Below are positions 48,501-59,288 of a stretch of 64,000 bases of DNA, one piece after another. The DNA is taken from contig ML133454.1 of the NCBI GenBank assembly GCA_003864495.1, forward strand, positions 963,149-1,027,148, written 5' to 3'. The DNA is from Nemopilema nomurai (taxonomy: Eukaryota > Cnidaria > Scyphozoa > Rhizostomeae > Rhizostomatidae). Made by a program: the position numbers and the translations under genes. Under the pieces are notes generated by a model. That model saw only the letters and a program-made list of their open reading frames with translations, made no database searches and was not told where the DNA came from. Each line of letters begins with the position of its first letter. The stretch's first letter is position 1.

Positions 48501-49236
48501 GCGATCCTGGCGACTCCAGCGACTTCAGCGACTATATGGAAACCAGGCTTTATCGCCAATGCCTTGTAATATAATTTCGCTTACTCTCAAGGTGCTGCTC
48601 ATTTTATCTAATATTTTCATCTCGAATCGCACAGATCATTCGTGTTTGCAGTAAGGCTGGATATATTTTTTTAAATTGCTAGTTTGTGTGTAGAGCTTAC
48701 ATGGGAACCTTATTCCCAAGCCTGATATCCCACAATTTGATCGAATGAAGCGGACTGCGAATAATTTAGAAATTTCTTATAAAAATTGTGAGGATGATTG
48801 TGATGCTGTTCTCCAAAAAACCGTTTTTCCGTAAAATAGTGTTTACTTTTAAAGCCCATCCAAAATGATACCTTAGCAAATTAGCAATTAAATTAGCAAA
48901 AATAGTCCTTATTCTAGTAGTTCGTTTCTTATTCTTGATGTGAATTTTTATTTCCTTTTTAGATTGGCTAGATTTGTCAGTTACTTGTTGGTGTTTCTTT
49001 CCGCCCCATACACAGTGATAATGGTGCTGTCAGCTTTGTTCTCAGTGCTGACTGGTGCGTCGCTGGAAGCAAAAACGTTGCTTGCAAGGAGCATGCAAGA
49101 CACAAGTGCACTGTTAAAGTATGCTTTCGTCAACAGCCATTTGGACGTGTGGACGTTGGACATAGTCTTCTTAGCTGTCCTGCCCATTTGGATCATGTGT
49201 GCCTCACTTGTTTTTCGCAGATCGCTTTCTTCGTGA
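30535..49236 (+). CDS. GPAA1: GPAA1, GPI transamidase subunit
   Basis: GPAA1 is the ER-membrane subunit of the GPI transamidase complex, which attaches GPI anchors to proteins. Ten coding exons: 30535-30608, 31016-31195, 31400-31519, 32344-32561, 33120-33316, 33762-33967, 34412-34628, 39969-40135, 46599-46766 and 48963-49236. They sum to 1821 nt (606 residues; human is 621) with every junction in phase. Family matches by memory: MGLLSNPVMRQKL at the N-terminus, a first membrane segment (SILGYFGGLVWLMLL), YISENALLP, YWAKDVVFLVSEGD, IQAAIVIDFSTDV, the NGLEPNLDLLN block, RYRIEAVTLR, LHQSFFMYLLP, then several C-terminal membrane segments including LLNFSLALVV. An acceptor at 30503-30504 before the start codon implies a 5' UTR intron. 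Introns 7 and 8 (about 5.3 and 6.5 kb) are the largest. Confidence 0.95.
32752..32932. mobile_element. 181-bp MITE in GPAA1 intron 4
   Basis: Perfect terminal inverted repeats CAGGGCTCGAATTA / TAATTCGAGCCCTG enclose a small element with no coding capacity. A TAAAT string lies at both junctions and may be a 5-bp target duplication, but the junction base is ambiguous. The TIR start CAGGG is hAT-like; superfamily uncertain. Confidence 0.7.
34618..34960. repeat. Minisatellite spanning the exon 7 donor of GPAA1
   Basis: Monomers of about 49-56 bp contain tcgattcgataatcactttg and aggagctctgcgtttgtttc; a three-monomer higher-order period is 157 bp (34704 vs 34861, 34762 vs 34919). The monomer head resembles the real exon 7/intron 7 junction (cagaggtcagtgcttttgtt). 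Later units at 34762 and 34919 keep an intact gtcagt hexamer, so they are possible cryptic 5' splice sites. Confidence 0.8.
35494..36021. mobile_element. hAT-type MITE in GPAA1 intron 7
   Basis: The left end CAGGGGCGTCGCTGAAG and the right end, on the minus strand, CAGGGGCGTAGCTACAG share their first nine bases and more. The flanks TCTTTAGA (35486-35493) and TCCTTAAA (36022-36029) match at 6 of 8 bases, consistent with an old 8-bp duplication. No transposase frame is present. Confidence 0.65.
37000..37170. repeat. ~34-bp tandem repeat, four degenerate units
   Basis: Units of the form ccctcgccacagcctcgcaa + tgaacatt recur from about 37040 to 37165 within GPAA1 intron 7. A degenerate A/G-rich repeat with gatgcaaagaaat-like blocks follows from 37450 to 37830; its short frame is not taken as a gene. 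Confidence 0.65.
38411..39463 (-). CDS. Hypothetical 350-aa protein nested antisense in GPAA1 intron 7
   Basis: A single open frame of 350 codons on the strand opposite GPAA1, wholly inside intron 7. Chance frames of this length are unlikely in such AT-rich DNA. The protein is hydrophilic and charged, without a signal peptide or membrane segment. Residues about 55-130 are basic with prolines (VRLPPINI). Residues 165-255 are very Glu/Lys-rich and probably coiled or disordered. Residues about 265-320 contain a basic KKKTKRRALKVPKPPPELDE stretch. A more ordered, hydrophobic C-terminus follows (about 310-350, with DLVYRDLAIIVKHNLLVQHL). I do not recognise the family. A possible poly(A) signal (TTTATT) lies at 38098-38103. 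Alternatives are a terminal exon of a larger minus-strand gene or a retroposed copy. Confidence 0.65.
   Translation of the reverse strand: MQKRSEMYSNYHKSFDRAFNTRQDPNMLDVENVRLPQLQGGDLVANPVQLSGKANQRGERPQKTNEAGNKLCNFHLKPVVIRGAKDLNYENNQRVRLPPININLQAKDLLTHEKISAAIKKDEDILRRSNCPQEDGVEKADVPGWGFRMKEYSILPPIGKILPFANAGSRQDSEVEQKSEDRTKNEAVAAEKKLGLQEALENLANDFEMLDEKTQVEQTEIESTVTKVEEKTTEEKTTAFIPDSSIEVKKTERLTEQIVSLDDLSKKKTKRRALKVPKPPPELDEMTKKRKNKYREVDQEEEHEREMIEWIRGRGRRFAICEEIDLVYRDLAIIVKHNLLVQHLEEICIF
40136..46598. other. GPAA1 intron 8
   Basis: Intron of about 6.5 kb, with no recognised gene. Two minus-strand patches look more coding-like than their surroundings: 41704-41969 (GC-richer, ending with a helix-like ALVAHASVPATLQQN) and 41346-41540 (an acidic, Met-rich frame broken by a stop). 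They may be relics of one transposon or pseudogene. A short direct duplication of a ttctttaacctttcctaaag-type block occurs near 41025-41115. Confidence 0.4.
48111..48550. mobile_element. Long-TIR MITE, TA-flanked, in GPAA1 intron 9
   Basis: Both ends read inward as AAGCCTGGTTTCCATATAGT and continue in near-identity for about 80 bp (gtcgctgaagtcgctggagt, tgccaggatcgctcaaaaa). Both termini are flanked by TA (48109-48110, 48551-48552). The interior is unusually rich in AGCGAC/GTCGCT words and GC-richer than the intron. There is no transposase; it is a candidate Tc1/mariner-type MITE that can fold into a long hairpin. Confidence 0.8.
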
Positions 49237-49438
49237 TGACGTCATTGCATCTTCGGAAAACAGGCTTCTCATTATCATTTTCCTAAGGTATCGTCCAAGC
49301 AGCACGTAAAAATGTATGCTGAAACTGTCGGATTGTTTCCAGAATTTACACAGTTGGGAAAAAAGGAATTTCTATTGACTACTCTCAGCTCTTTTGAGTT
49401 TTAAAGACAAACACTTGAGAATGAGTTTTATCAAGAGA

Positions 49439-49444
49439 AATAAA
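49439..49444 (+). terminator. AATAAA poly(A) signal, GPAA1
   Basis: First AATAAA after the GPAA1 stop codon (about 200 bp downstream). Another AATAAA is at 49643-49648. Confidence 0.55.
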
Positions 49445-49779
49445 GACTTTATTTTCATTTCAAGGTTCTTTGAAATGCCTAGTTATTGCCGCTATGTAAA
49501 AATTAATGATCTATTTGCTTATGAGCAATCTGGTTTTTGCCATCTGATTTCCATGCTTAACAGGTCTCATGGTAAAACGTCTGCAGGATTATAACGATGA
49601 ATGGGCTGGGTATTTAGAGGCTTGTAGGACATGTATTTTTTGAATAAAAGAGAGGCCATTTACACAGTGAATGATGCAAGTTTTTCAAAAGCTCATACTA
49701 AGTATTCAACGCCAGGGAATTCCGGGCTCTTCCTGTTTTAGACAGCTCGGCAGGGTCAATGTCATTGTTTTTGAAACGG

Positions 49780-50620
49780 GAAACGAAGAACCAGGCATTC
49801 CACAAGGCTCTTTCCCTAAACCTCTACTTTTTCTTGTCAATTTTTACCCATACGTGGCTAAAGGTTCTTTTCTGTCTATGAATGATGACGACACTAGTTG
49901 TGGTATCATTCTCCTGATACCTTCCAGGTAACTGAAGCTTTCGACTGTGATCTTAACAAGTTTAACACTTTATACCCTGGGTACCAGGCTCGCTAACATG
50001 AATGCCTGGATGCAAATTTGCTTTAAAATTGTGCTTGTTTATTGCTAACTCCAAATTCGAAATCAGCGAAATTGAACATGAAAACTTGCATTTTCAATCA
50101 TGATATCTTTATTGATGTTGTATAAAAATTAAAATGCCTTTCATGTGCAGATTGGACATCACTCTAGACTGAAAGAAGTATATTGCGTCTGCCTATCAGT
50201 ATATTTGCAAGTGATTCTAGGTTTTTGAAATATGCATAATCCTTTATACCAAAGGAGCCTTGAAGGCCCCATCTTTGATATTACTGTTCTGCTTGGAATT
50301 GCTGTGGTTTAGTGGACAATAACCAGTTACAAAAAACTGCAAAGTCGGGTTGCTAGGATTATAGTAAACGACATATTTGATACCCCGCGTAGATCACTTT
50401 TCCAGAAGCTTGGATGGAAAGCTTTTGGCGAGCAAGTAGATTGTTAAAATAGATGCTGGTTTTATCTTTGATTAGTGGGCTCCAGTATACCCACGTGGCC
50501 TTTTCATCCCTAGTGCAGAGTACTCCACATACAATCTCAGTTGTACAAGCAGTAAAAGTTCAGCAAATGGATAATTTTCTGTTACCTGTAAAGGCATACC
50601 AAGTAGATAAGTTTGAATAT
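49780..50620 (+). pseudogene. Decayed LINE reverse transcriptase fragments
   Basis: Around 49794-49900 a frame reads GIPQGSFPKPLLFLVN and then NDDDT, resembling the RT palm motif GVPQGS..GPLLF and the catalytic FADDT. At 50337-50447 another frame reads LQSRVARIIVND, then RRSLFQKLGWKAF, typical of the RT C-terminal region. Around 50525-50575 a YNLSCTSSK string followed by stops continues it. Frames are shifted and broken, so this is a dead CR1/L2-like LINE piece between GPAA1 and BOLA3. Confidence 0.55.
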
Positions 50621-51185
50621 TATTGTTTTATCAATTTTATAATTAAACTGTTTTGTTTTATACTTCATACGTGAGATGATTAATTTCTTATAGTGGTCCT
50701 TTGAAATCAGCTCTGGGTAAGGGTAAGCTATAAAATGAGAACTTAATGAAGAGCTTGACCATAATACCATATTTATTTAATTTATTTATCTATGACTCGC
50801 ACTTTGAATCCTTGCATCCAACTCAAATCCCTTGTGTTTCAGACTGTCTTCGGAAAAGGTAGAATGATTGAAAACTTCTAGCTGTGATGCACTCCCCAAG
50901 AGTATTGATAGCGCGAGCTCATATTTCACTCAGAAAATGAGCAATTGCAATTTTTTCATATTTTTCTTCAATTAAATGCAAAAGGAAAAATTTGGCTATG
51001 AAATGTTATGATAAAGTATAGCCTTGAAACAGAACTTTTCCCCTGTACCAAACATTTTATATTTCCATGTGGTCTGGTTGTGCCTCAGTCTCAAATCGAG
51101 GCGAATTCATAATTTTTGTATTGCTTGGAAGGCTTACATTTTGGTGGGTAGTGTTGAATCTGGTTGGAACTTCAAAAACATCAAA
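50621..51185. other. Region upstream of BOLA3
   Basis: AT-rich with no other gene seen. It should contain the BOLA3 promoter and 5' UTR; no TATA box or initiator could be assigned with confidence. Confidence 0.4.
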
Positions 51186-54100
51186 ATGCAAAGGATATGC
51201 GGCTTTATTTCGAGAAGCTGCACTTCAAAAACGCTAAAGGTGATGGATAGTATTTTTCATCTTCTTTGTATTAGATATTTTCCTAAAATAATATATGTGA
51301 AGGCATGGGGCATCCAAAAATGGCACCCAAGGGAAAATTGAAGATACTATTTACTGTCCTCCAGTTACTATTGGCTGCATCGTAGGCTGGGCTTTGCATG
51401 ACAGGTTCTTTACAATCGTGGTAAAAGGGAAAGTCGAAGAAATAGGCTAGAACCGCAGTTTATACACCACACACGTGTTGCATACACTGTACATGTACAC
51501 ATGCATTATATTTTGAAAAATTTGAGTCTATTGTTGATGACGGTTGGCACAAATTTTTTCCCATATCCCTGTAAAAAGTATCCAATTTTCATTAATTGTC
51601 ATATGTATAAAGAAAGGTGTTATACGCGGACTTCTTTCTAGAAATCAGCAAGCTAAGAATGTATTATAGCTGTAATGTATTTGTATTGTTTCTACCTAGC
51701 ATCTAAAGGTAGGTTTTAGAACATTTAGAAGCTTAATGCTTATCCAGCAGTGTCCTGGTACTTCTTCTCAATGTGAGCACACCTCATGATTCTTTATGCC
51801 TGGAATTACAGAGAGCTGGTGACTCTCCTCACTCTGTGTGCAAGTCATGCCAGGGACTCAAACCATGGACCCTTGGGTCTGATGTCAGCACTTCTAACCA
51901 TTAAGCAATCCTTGTAAAAATTATTTGGTGGCTTGAAATGGGAAACAGTGCAAACCTTACATTGAGTCCCTTGTATGTCACCATCTCCCTTGTGGGCAGA
52001 AGATCAAGAGGGTGAAAAATATCAAGAAGTGTATAACTGACAGAGGAAATTATGAAGCCAAAGTGGATAGTTTCATTGGAAAATAATCACCAGGGCTGGC
52101 AATACAATGCCCACCTTGAGGCATGTGTGGAGGCAGGGGCGGATCCAGATGTTAGCAACCTTTGCGCGAGCATAAGTCAGATTTCCTCAAACAATTTCCT
52201 TTTGCATCAATTAACGTCTCCAATGCCACAAAAGTTCTTCCTGTTCTCTGGAATTATATCACAACCTGTTGCCACTATTGCTGTTGCTTCATTGGTCAAG
52301 CCAATTACAGGCAAGTTGAGCTATGCTAAATTTGGCGCGAGCATAGATGAAATTTAAACTGTCGAATAAGAATCCGAGTTGACCTATGCAATTGTTGTAG
52401 AAAGTCTCCAATAAAATTCAGTGCAGACTCAAATAGCCAATCTAGATACAAGTTGACCTATGCAATTGTTGTTTAACTGTCCAATAAACAGATAGACTGA
52501 CCTATGCAATTGTATTCGCGATCGCTTTCGTCAATAGCCGATTCCAAAATTCTGTCGCGTTCAATCTCCCTTTGAAAATGTTGAAAATGTCAACAATAGC
52601 CCTTGTTTCCGTTCTGTAAATGTGATGCATTCCTAACAGACAACAGGGATCAAAGCCTTTGTTAGATTTTATTATATGATTTTAGCGCTGACCACTCACA
52701 AAAATCTTTATCAAAAATAGTATTCACATAAAAGGGGCGTGGCCTTCATTTTGGGCAGCCTGAAGGGCGTGGCTCTAAAGATTTTCCCTTCTATTGATGT
52801 AGTCAGATTTCTCCCTGAATCTGCCCCTGTGTGGAGGTACATATTGGTGATTGCCTGCCTCTAATATTCAGGTTGGCCCACTCATATTATATTTCATTGA
52901 TGATGACTTTCTTACATTTTAGACTTGGAATCAACCCTTTATAAATTCCACTAGATTCTTACATACAACAAATGTGACATTAGATGCTGTTTCTGGGGAG
53001 AAACGAATAGAGAATATACTAAAATCAAAACTCGAAGTAGAAGAAATCATGGTTAGAGATATATCAGGTATCTTGATTCTATGAACCTGAGCCATAGTTC
53101 AAAAGGTTTTACCCCATGAAATTTATAAATATCAATTAGAATGCAAACGAAAAATTGATGCAATTGAATGGAAGTAAACTTGATTTAGTGCTGACATGAA
53201 ATTAATTGTTTTTTATCATCATCTCTTATGTATGTTGATTGTTTCTGCCCTGTTGTCAAGTTGATGAGGCTTTTTACACATAATTTAATCCATTCTTATT
53301 ACTTAATGTATCAATCTTAGCCTGGTAGTTTAAAACACCTGGGGATAAGATGTAGAAACGAGTTGAGATTGGTTTCTACCAACTGTGTTGCTCAACCTCT
53401 ATGGACAATCCGTTGTGCTATGCGTTGATGATGTGTTGCCTGTTGTGTTCTATATATAGCTCTGTTTCTGACTGACAGACTGACTCTACAATTATATTCA
53501 TACTGATTAATCTAAAAAATGAATTTGCTGACGAGGGATGAGATGATGAGATGGTGATGTAATGGGGATGGAACAGTCTAGTTTGAGGAGCGAGAAAAGA
53601 TGTGTCAGCATGACATGGTGTGACAATGAAAAGTAGACAAAGGAGTCACTACAAAGATACAAGAAGAGAGTTCAAATTATTTCATTTTTACAAGCGAAAT
53701 TTAGTTGCAACGGAGTTGAAAGTTGCACAGAGTTCTTTTATGTAAGAGAAAAGTAGATCAAGGCTTTTTTGTAAGAGATACAGATCAAGTCATGAGGGAT
53801 ATAAGGCCTCTTTTTTGCAAAACAAATCTTGCTGCAGCAAAGTATAAAATAGGTGCTCACTCAGAAAGGCTAGTTAAGAGGGTTAAGTCAATGGCTATGT
53901 TGTCATGAGCTTTTTTTCTGGATATTTGAGTTAATAACGAAGGCCCCAGAAAGCATACTGTGTAACATTGTTCTTTTTAACTAAGAAAAATGAACAATGT
54001 GATGTCCAAAATCTTGAAATATTTCTTTTTCATAAAAGTACAGGTGCATAAAAGCTGCAATGCTCCTTGTGTTATGCTTTTTACTTTTTTAAATGTAACT

Positions 54101-57100
54101 CATTAATTCTAGATTAGTTTACAGCTCTCTGACTCGACATCATTTTACCTTTGGTCATGCTGCCATGATGAAATGTTCTCTTGATTGCCCAGCTTTTTCT
54201 GCAGGAGGCTGTGGATCCATGTATGAAATTTATGTTGTGTCGAATGATTTCAAGAACAAAAGAACTGTTCAGCAGCATCGTATTGTCAATGAGGTTTGTA
54301 CATGCAAAGTATTCTTTCATCATTTAATTCCATCAATATTTGTTAAATCAACTACTTCATTTATTTCTCATTTGATTTTCCTTTAATTTGTTCTTTAGCT
54401 CAATTCTTTGGCCAGAAGGCTTACATTTAACCTCTAGATATGTCTAAGGATAAGATTTACACAGATTGAGTATTTGGGTCAAGCGAGAGCTAAAAGGCAC
54501 CTTTGGTGTATGAGTAATTCTCAGAGTTTTTGAAATCTTTATTATGATTTAAATCTTTAGAGAAAACTCGCTTGAATCTAAGTTTTGACACTCATTTCAA
54601 TCACATTTATGCTCTATAACTTCTTTTTAACCTTAAAGGATTTATGCCACCTTTTACCATGTCTTTTTGTTGACCCTTTTGGTGGGTAATAGGTCAAAAT
54701 CGAGTATTTTGAAGTTTTCGATAAAATTTCTCTTTTGATGGAGCCGTGGATGCAATTTTAAGAAAATATCACGTGACCACTTGACGAAGATTTTGACAAC
54801 CCAAGACGGGCCTATGCTTGACATGTATAGGATTTTTAACTACTTGCGCACAAAAAGCATCTGCTTGGTGAAAAATAAGTGACTGCGAAACAGATTTTAA
54901 TTAATAGCTTTGAGGTGAAAGTTGTACAATGGCGAACGCGGTGAATGGTGGCACTTCAAGTTCATCAGGATGACGAAAATGAGATGAAGTTAGAGAAAAG
55001 TGATCGAATTGGGAATACTTAATCACTTTTATGCGAAAAATTTATGATAAGATCTGATTCATGAATAAATATCGACATCCTTTCTTTTTGCATTGACTTT
55101 GGCTTGGGCTGGATGGGTTGGAACTGAGTTAAGATTATCTTATCAGAAAATACTTACTTAAGTATCCTGTCGCCTTTTTATCACCAGTCATTGCCCGATA
55201 AATACTCTCTCAGTCATCTTTTACACATGCTTCTTAAAGAAAATGTACTTCCTCCTTGATTTTTATGTTCTTCGGTCAATACTCAGCCAAATTACATTGC
55301 AATTGGTATGGTCTAGGGTCCATACAGGACGCTTCTTCTAATAGCAACTTTTCTTCTGGGCAAGCGATGAGGGAGACCTTCTCGATCTTTGCTGCCTCTA
55401 GCCTTCCCGGTGTGTTCATGGGTGCTGGCTTGTAGGCAATTAGATTGGACCACGGTCAGCATGGACGTAAAGGACTGTTGCCACCTGACCACCTTCCAAG
55501 TTGCATCAAGTGAGAAGTTCAACTAAACAAAGGAGCACCAGTCACAGTGCAAAATACCTGATCTAAACTTCTAAATGTGACTAAAGTCTATTTCTCTGCC
55601 GTTCACTACCATCAATATAGTTGTGCTTTGTTTTAAGAAGCAGTTACCTACTTTGAAGTACTTTGATTTATATAATCATCATGACCTGTGGTTTACCCTG
55701 GCACTCTAGTAGTTAACTGTCTTGCCAATGCATAGACTATTTTTTGTCATGCAAACAGCCGACCCGCCTTGATACTGTGGTAATTTTACTTACTTGAGGC
55801 AACAATTTCAAAGACCTTTACGCCAGTGATAACCTGGGGACTAGGTCTTGTGGATATTCTCTTACACGCTTTCTTTAGCATCTGTAGCAATCACTTTCAA
55901 AGTTGCAGCAAAGTCATTTCAATCGTCACAATGTGTGTAGATGGACACTTCCGCCTGTAAAACCACTGTGGGTCTCTATGATTTTCCACTGCAAGAGAAA
56001 TGCCTCGAGATGCATCTAGAGGATCTTTTGATTTGGTTGTTCTGGTGAATACCATCCCTCGATTATATTTAAACGCGCTATGAGCCAAATTACTAAATTA
56101 TCACTGCTTAACATGTAACGGGGTTCAATTGTCACCGGCTTACAAATGATTTATATGCGTTATTTATTCAAAATCACGCTGTTCATAACCTCCGCGTAGA
56201 CCCATACGGAATAGCAGAAATGCTTTTTGCCGATGACGTAATCATCAAATGCTATTCTTTTTGAAGCTGAATTTAGCAGCTGACTTTATTTTTGAATTCA
56301 TCATTAGAATTTTCTAAACGGTCATCATCTTTTTAAAGTAAATCTTTGAATCCATCACTATGGCTATCTCGCTTACAAGGTCATTCATAATCCTGCATAA
56401 TGATGTTTTGTTCGAACATGCTGCAGATAACATCTAGTTGCAATTCAATCTATGAATCTCAATCAAGGCATTTCAGATCTCTTTTTTAATCCCCATTGTT
56501 GGTATTGTCAATGTTTCAAGTTTTTGCTGCAAAAGTGAGAGGTGCCATCGCGCGTTTTCGTGATACTGTGCAAAGGATGCTTTACACTTTGATTCCTGCG
56601 AGTCGCATCAACTGAGTTTAAAATGAAATTTTATTTCTCTCATCTCTCTCATTTAAAATCCCTTCTCTGCTCGGTGCTTCATGCTTATTTGCCACAAAGG
56701 AAATTTTATTCCTCTCTCTCCCCTCTCATTAAAAATCCTTTCTGTGTTATTTGCTTATTTGCTTATTTTCCACTGAAATAAAAATCCCAAGCTGTGGTCG
56801 CAAGCTAATATGAAGATTGGTAATGATAATCTTTGAAAAAAGCAATTTTTGAAGATCGCAAGTTTTTCGGCTGCTCAAAAGTTTGGTCCGCAAAAGTGCC
56901 CTGTTTATTTGAAACTACCATGGATTGGTAACACTTCCTTGCGATTCGAGAGTCAGATTAGGCAAGCCATAACCAAATGTTTCTTTGCTGTCAATCCTCG
57001 GATTGTTTACAGCACTAGGAAAGCCCTTCCATCCATTCAAAAGGATTGCGTTCCTACCAACCAAAAAAGTTCCGTCATTTATGAATTTACGTGCCAGTGT

Positions 57101-59288
57101 GATTCTGGCTACGTAGGACGCACAACCCAAAGATTGGGGGATAGGAAAAAACAGCATGTTCCTTCCAACATAAGAAACAAAATTGCCCCTCAAAGAGAAC
57201 AGCCTCCTCGCTCTTGTAGGTCTAGAAACACTGTTAAAACAAGTGATTCTGCCATCGGTCAACATATTTTGGACAACCCAGATTGTGCAAAACTCTATAA
57301 TGACGACATGTTTCGGATAATTGGCAGAGCCCGGTCGTCCTTCCATCTAGCAGTTTTGGAGTCGATCTACATAAAAACGAAAAAGCCGCCATTGTGTAGA
57401 CAGAAGGAGTTCGTATTCTCTCTTGGACTCCATAGTTTTTCCTTAGGCTCGCGGCACTGATTCGTCAACTATACCAGTCTTGTCCTTGCGTCTTTCTGAT
57501 TGGCTTATTTCGATTCACAACTGGGTATATATTTTCCATTGTGTTTTTCGGAACCTTATTCTGACGTTTTATGCTCTGAGGAGTGTCAGACGAAAACGCT
57601 TTTAGTATGACGTAAAATGTTTGCTTTTTTCAAAGCCATTTTCAAATTTTGTACCACAAAACAACTGTTAATGATAATCTAGGTTCTATTTTTTGCATTG
57701 AGTTAATTGAAGATAGTTAACTTGTTGTTTAGAAATGTCAAGGAAATGTCCTACCAGGTCGGAAATTCTTTTTATGGGCGAAAATGTTTTGTTCCTGGTG
57801 GGAGGCAAATATTCAGCAGTAATGTCTTGAAATGATTTTAAACTTGAATTCTTAGTCATTTATATGCCCAAAATATGGCTGTAGCTCGATATGGAGTAGT
57901 GCTAAGCTATTTTCCAACCTGACCCAACGACTCTGCTATCGGTAGTTTTGTTTGGAGCCTGATACTAAAAATCGGTATGCATGCGGAATTTGGCTTTCAT
58001 AAATTGGTTGGAGATGGATATCACCCATAAGGGCCCTTCCGAAAGAGAATATATAGCCGGATATTCATGCCTCTTTTTTATTGAAAATTCGATTTAATTC
58101 ACGAGATATTATTAAATCGAAGAAGGCTATTCGATCGCATAATTATTATTATTATCATAATTTTTAATACTATTTTACAAAATAGAAGGAAAAGATCACC
58201 GGAGAAGAGTGAGACTGTTATAGAATTGCTTTTAAAGGATTTCGGTTTCATGTGGTCGTATACAGAATATTTTTCTTCCCCTGCAGAGTTGTAACAGTAA
58301 ACTGTTTTGACCTGTTACATATAAAGCAATACGAATACATACTTGAAATTGACCTGTAATAAAGTTTGGTAGCTCGGGTTAGAAGGATTAACTTTAAATA
58401 CCGTCTCTGAGTATTTGACTGGGCACTAGCTTAATAACTAAGTTTTTGTTGCTTGCTATGAAAAAGTGTATTAAAACATTGATATTCAAAATCTGCTTGC
58501 TTAACGAGACGCAAGGCTTTCGGTTTCAGAGGTTTGCGCTCTTGAAATCCAACTTGTGTGCAGATTTGTTTGGTGACGAAAAAACGCCTTTTTTAAATTT
58601 AAACAAAATGATGAAAATATATCGTTTGCTCAACATGTTCAAGTTCAGCCTGAGAAAAGGACTAACTGTCTTGAATTCCTCATCACTATCTGATTCTGAT
58701 GAGTTATCCTTTCATGGAGCTTCGATTGCGTTCTGTGTTTGTTTACTTTCTTGAATGCTTGTTTCCATTCTCAGCATCGTTTTTCAGCACAAATCTCTTG
58801 CTCTCTTGACTATATTATTCACTTTATTTCAAAGAGAGTTATTTCTAAAAAGGATAAAATGTTCGCTTAGAGTACCATTTGACAAAGGGAGGTGTTTCTC
58901 AGAAACAATGTTGCTGATGGACTTCCATTTCATAAAGAGTTTTAGCAAGGGAATATCCTGAAATTGTGCTGGATGATCTTAGTTATTCAGCATATCCACC
59001 GAAATATAAAGTGTTTTCATTGCAAAGTATTTGAAGTCTGAGAAATTCGGAAGTCAATGTGTTAGCAGAGTAATCATTTTTCTTTTGAAAACCAGTTTAT
59101 GGATATTCAAAAAAGTTATTTTGACTCTAGAAGCTGTAAATATTAGAACACAAATCCAGTTTCAAATTCAAACACAAATTCTAGAGATTGAATTTTAATG
59201 AAAATTTAATAACATCCCATTTCAGATTTTGAAAGATGAAGTTAAACAAATGCATGGTCTAAGAATTATGACAAAGGTACCAGAATGA
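51186..59288 (+). CDS. BOLA3: BOLA3, mitochondrial Fe-S cluster assembly factor
   Basis: Four exons: 51186-51239, 52923-53067, 54205-54293 and 59226-59288, giving 116 residues in frame (human BOLA3 is 107). BOLA3 works with GLRX5 and NFU1 to deliver 4Fe-4S clusters to mitochondrial enzymes such as lipoate synthase. Exon 1 gives an Arg/Ser-rich, acid-free leader (MQRICGFISRSCTSKTLK), read as a mitochondrial presequence. Exons 2-4 carry the BolA fold, with KRIENILKSKL, the VRDISGGCGSMYEI block (Cys69), KRTVQQHRIVNE (His91) and the KQMHGLRI end (His106). The Cys and the C-terminal His correspond to the known cluster ligands. Exons 2-4 are certain by similarity; exon 1 is inferred from phase 0 on both sides, an AAG|GTGATG donor and presequence character. 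Confidence 0.9.
51685..51917 (-). mobile_element. tRNA-derived SINE, minus copy in BOLA3 intron 1
   Basis: Read on the minus strand it aligns with 30119-30362 from the tRNA-like head (ggtttgagtccctggc as box B) through cacacagagtgaggagagtc, accagctctctgtaattcca and ccaggacactgctgg to gctaggtagaaacaa. The box A region is more eroded than in the other copy. Confidence 0.8.
52134..52829. mobile_element. hAT MITE with perfect 8-bp TSD, BOLA3 intron 1
   Basis: Termini CAGGGGCGGATCCAG and, on the minus strand, CAGGGGCAGATTCAG. The flanks are identical: TGTGGAGG at 52126-52133 and 52830-52837. The 696-bp interior has repeated tgacctatgcaattgt words (near 52380, 52452 and 52500) and no transposase. 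The 101-codon frame starting at 52052 crosses the left junction and is not a gene. Confidence 0.85.
53068..54204. other. BOLA3 intron 2
   Basis: Nothing beyond intronic AT-rich sequence was recognised. A purine-rich gatgagatgatgagatgg patch lies at about 53537-53560. Confidence 0.4.
54294..56848. other. BOLA3 intron 3, left part
   Basis: No gene recognised. Minus-strand frames at 55313-55522 and 55897-56088 are somewhat GC-richer and may be old transposon or pseudogene pieces, but no motif supports a call. Confidence 0.35.
56849..57460 (+). pseudogene. Penelope-like element fragment (GIY-YIG endonuclease end)
   Basis: An open frame of 203 codons matching the C-terminal part of Penelope-like retroelement proteins. 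The RT-endonuclease linker region has LPWIGNTSLRFE and RIVYSTRKALPS. The GIY-YIG domain follows: VIYEFTCQCDSGYVGRTTQR (about residues 77-96) with the downstream KKQHV. It then continues with SAIGQHILDNP, FRIIGRARS and the LESIYIKTKKPPLCRQ conserved end. The N-terminal reverse transcriptase is missing, so this is a 5'-truncated, immobile copy inside BOLA3 intron 3. Residues of the GIY-YIG motif look intact in this piece. Confidence 0.8.
57461..59225. other. BOLA3 intron 3, right part
   Basis: 57461-57640 is probably the 3' tail of the Penelope-like element. It contains a ctgaggagtgtcagacgaaa string reminiscent of a hammerhead ribozyme core, though pairing is not convincing. The rest is AT-rich; the frame at 58446-58754 is not recognised. 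Confidence 0.35.

Noticed and set aside
52052..52357. 101-codon plus-strand frame in BOLA3 intron 1
   Set aside because: It crosses the left junction and target duplication of a hAT MITE, so it cannot be an ancestral coding exon.
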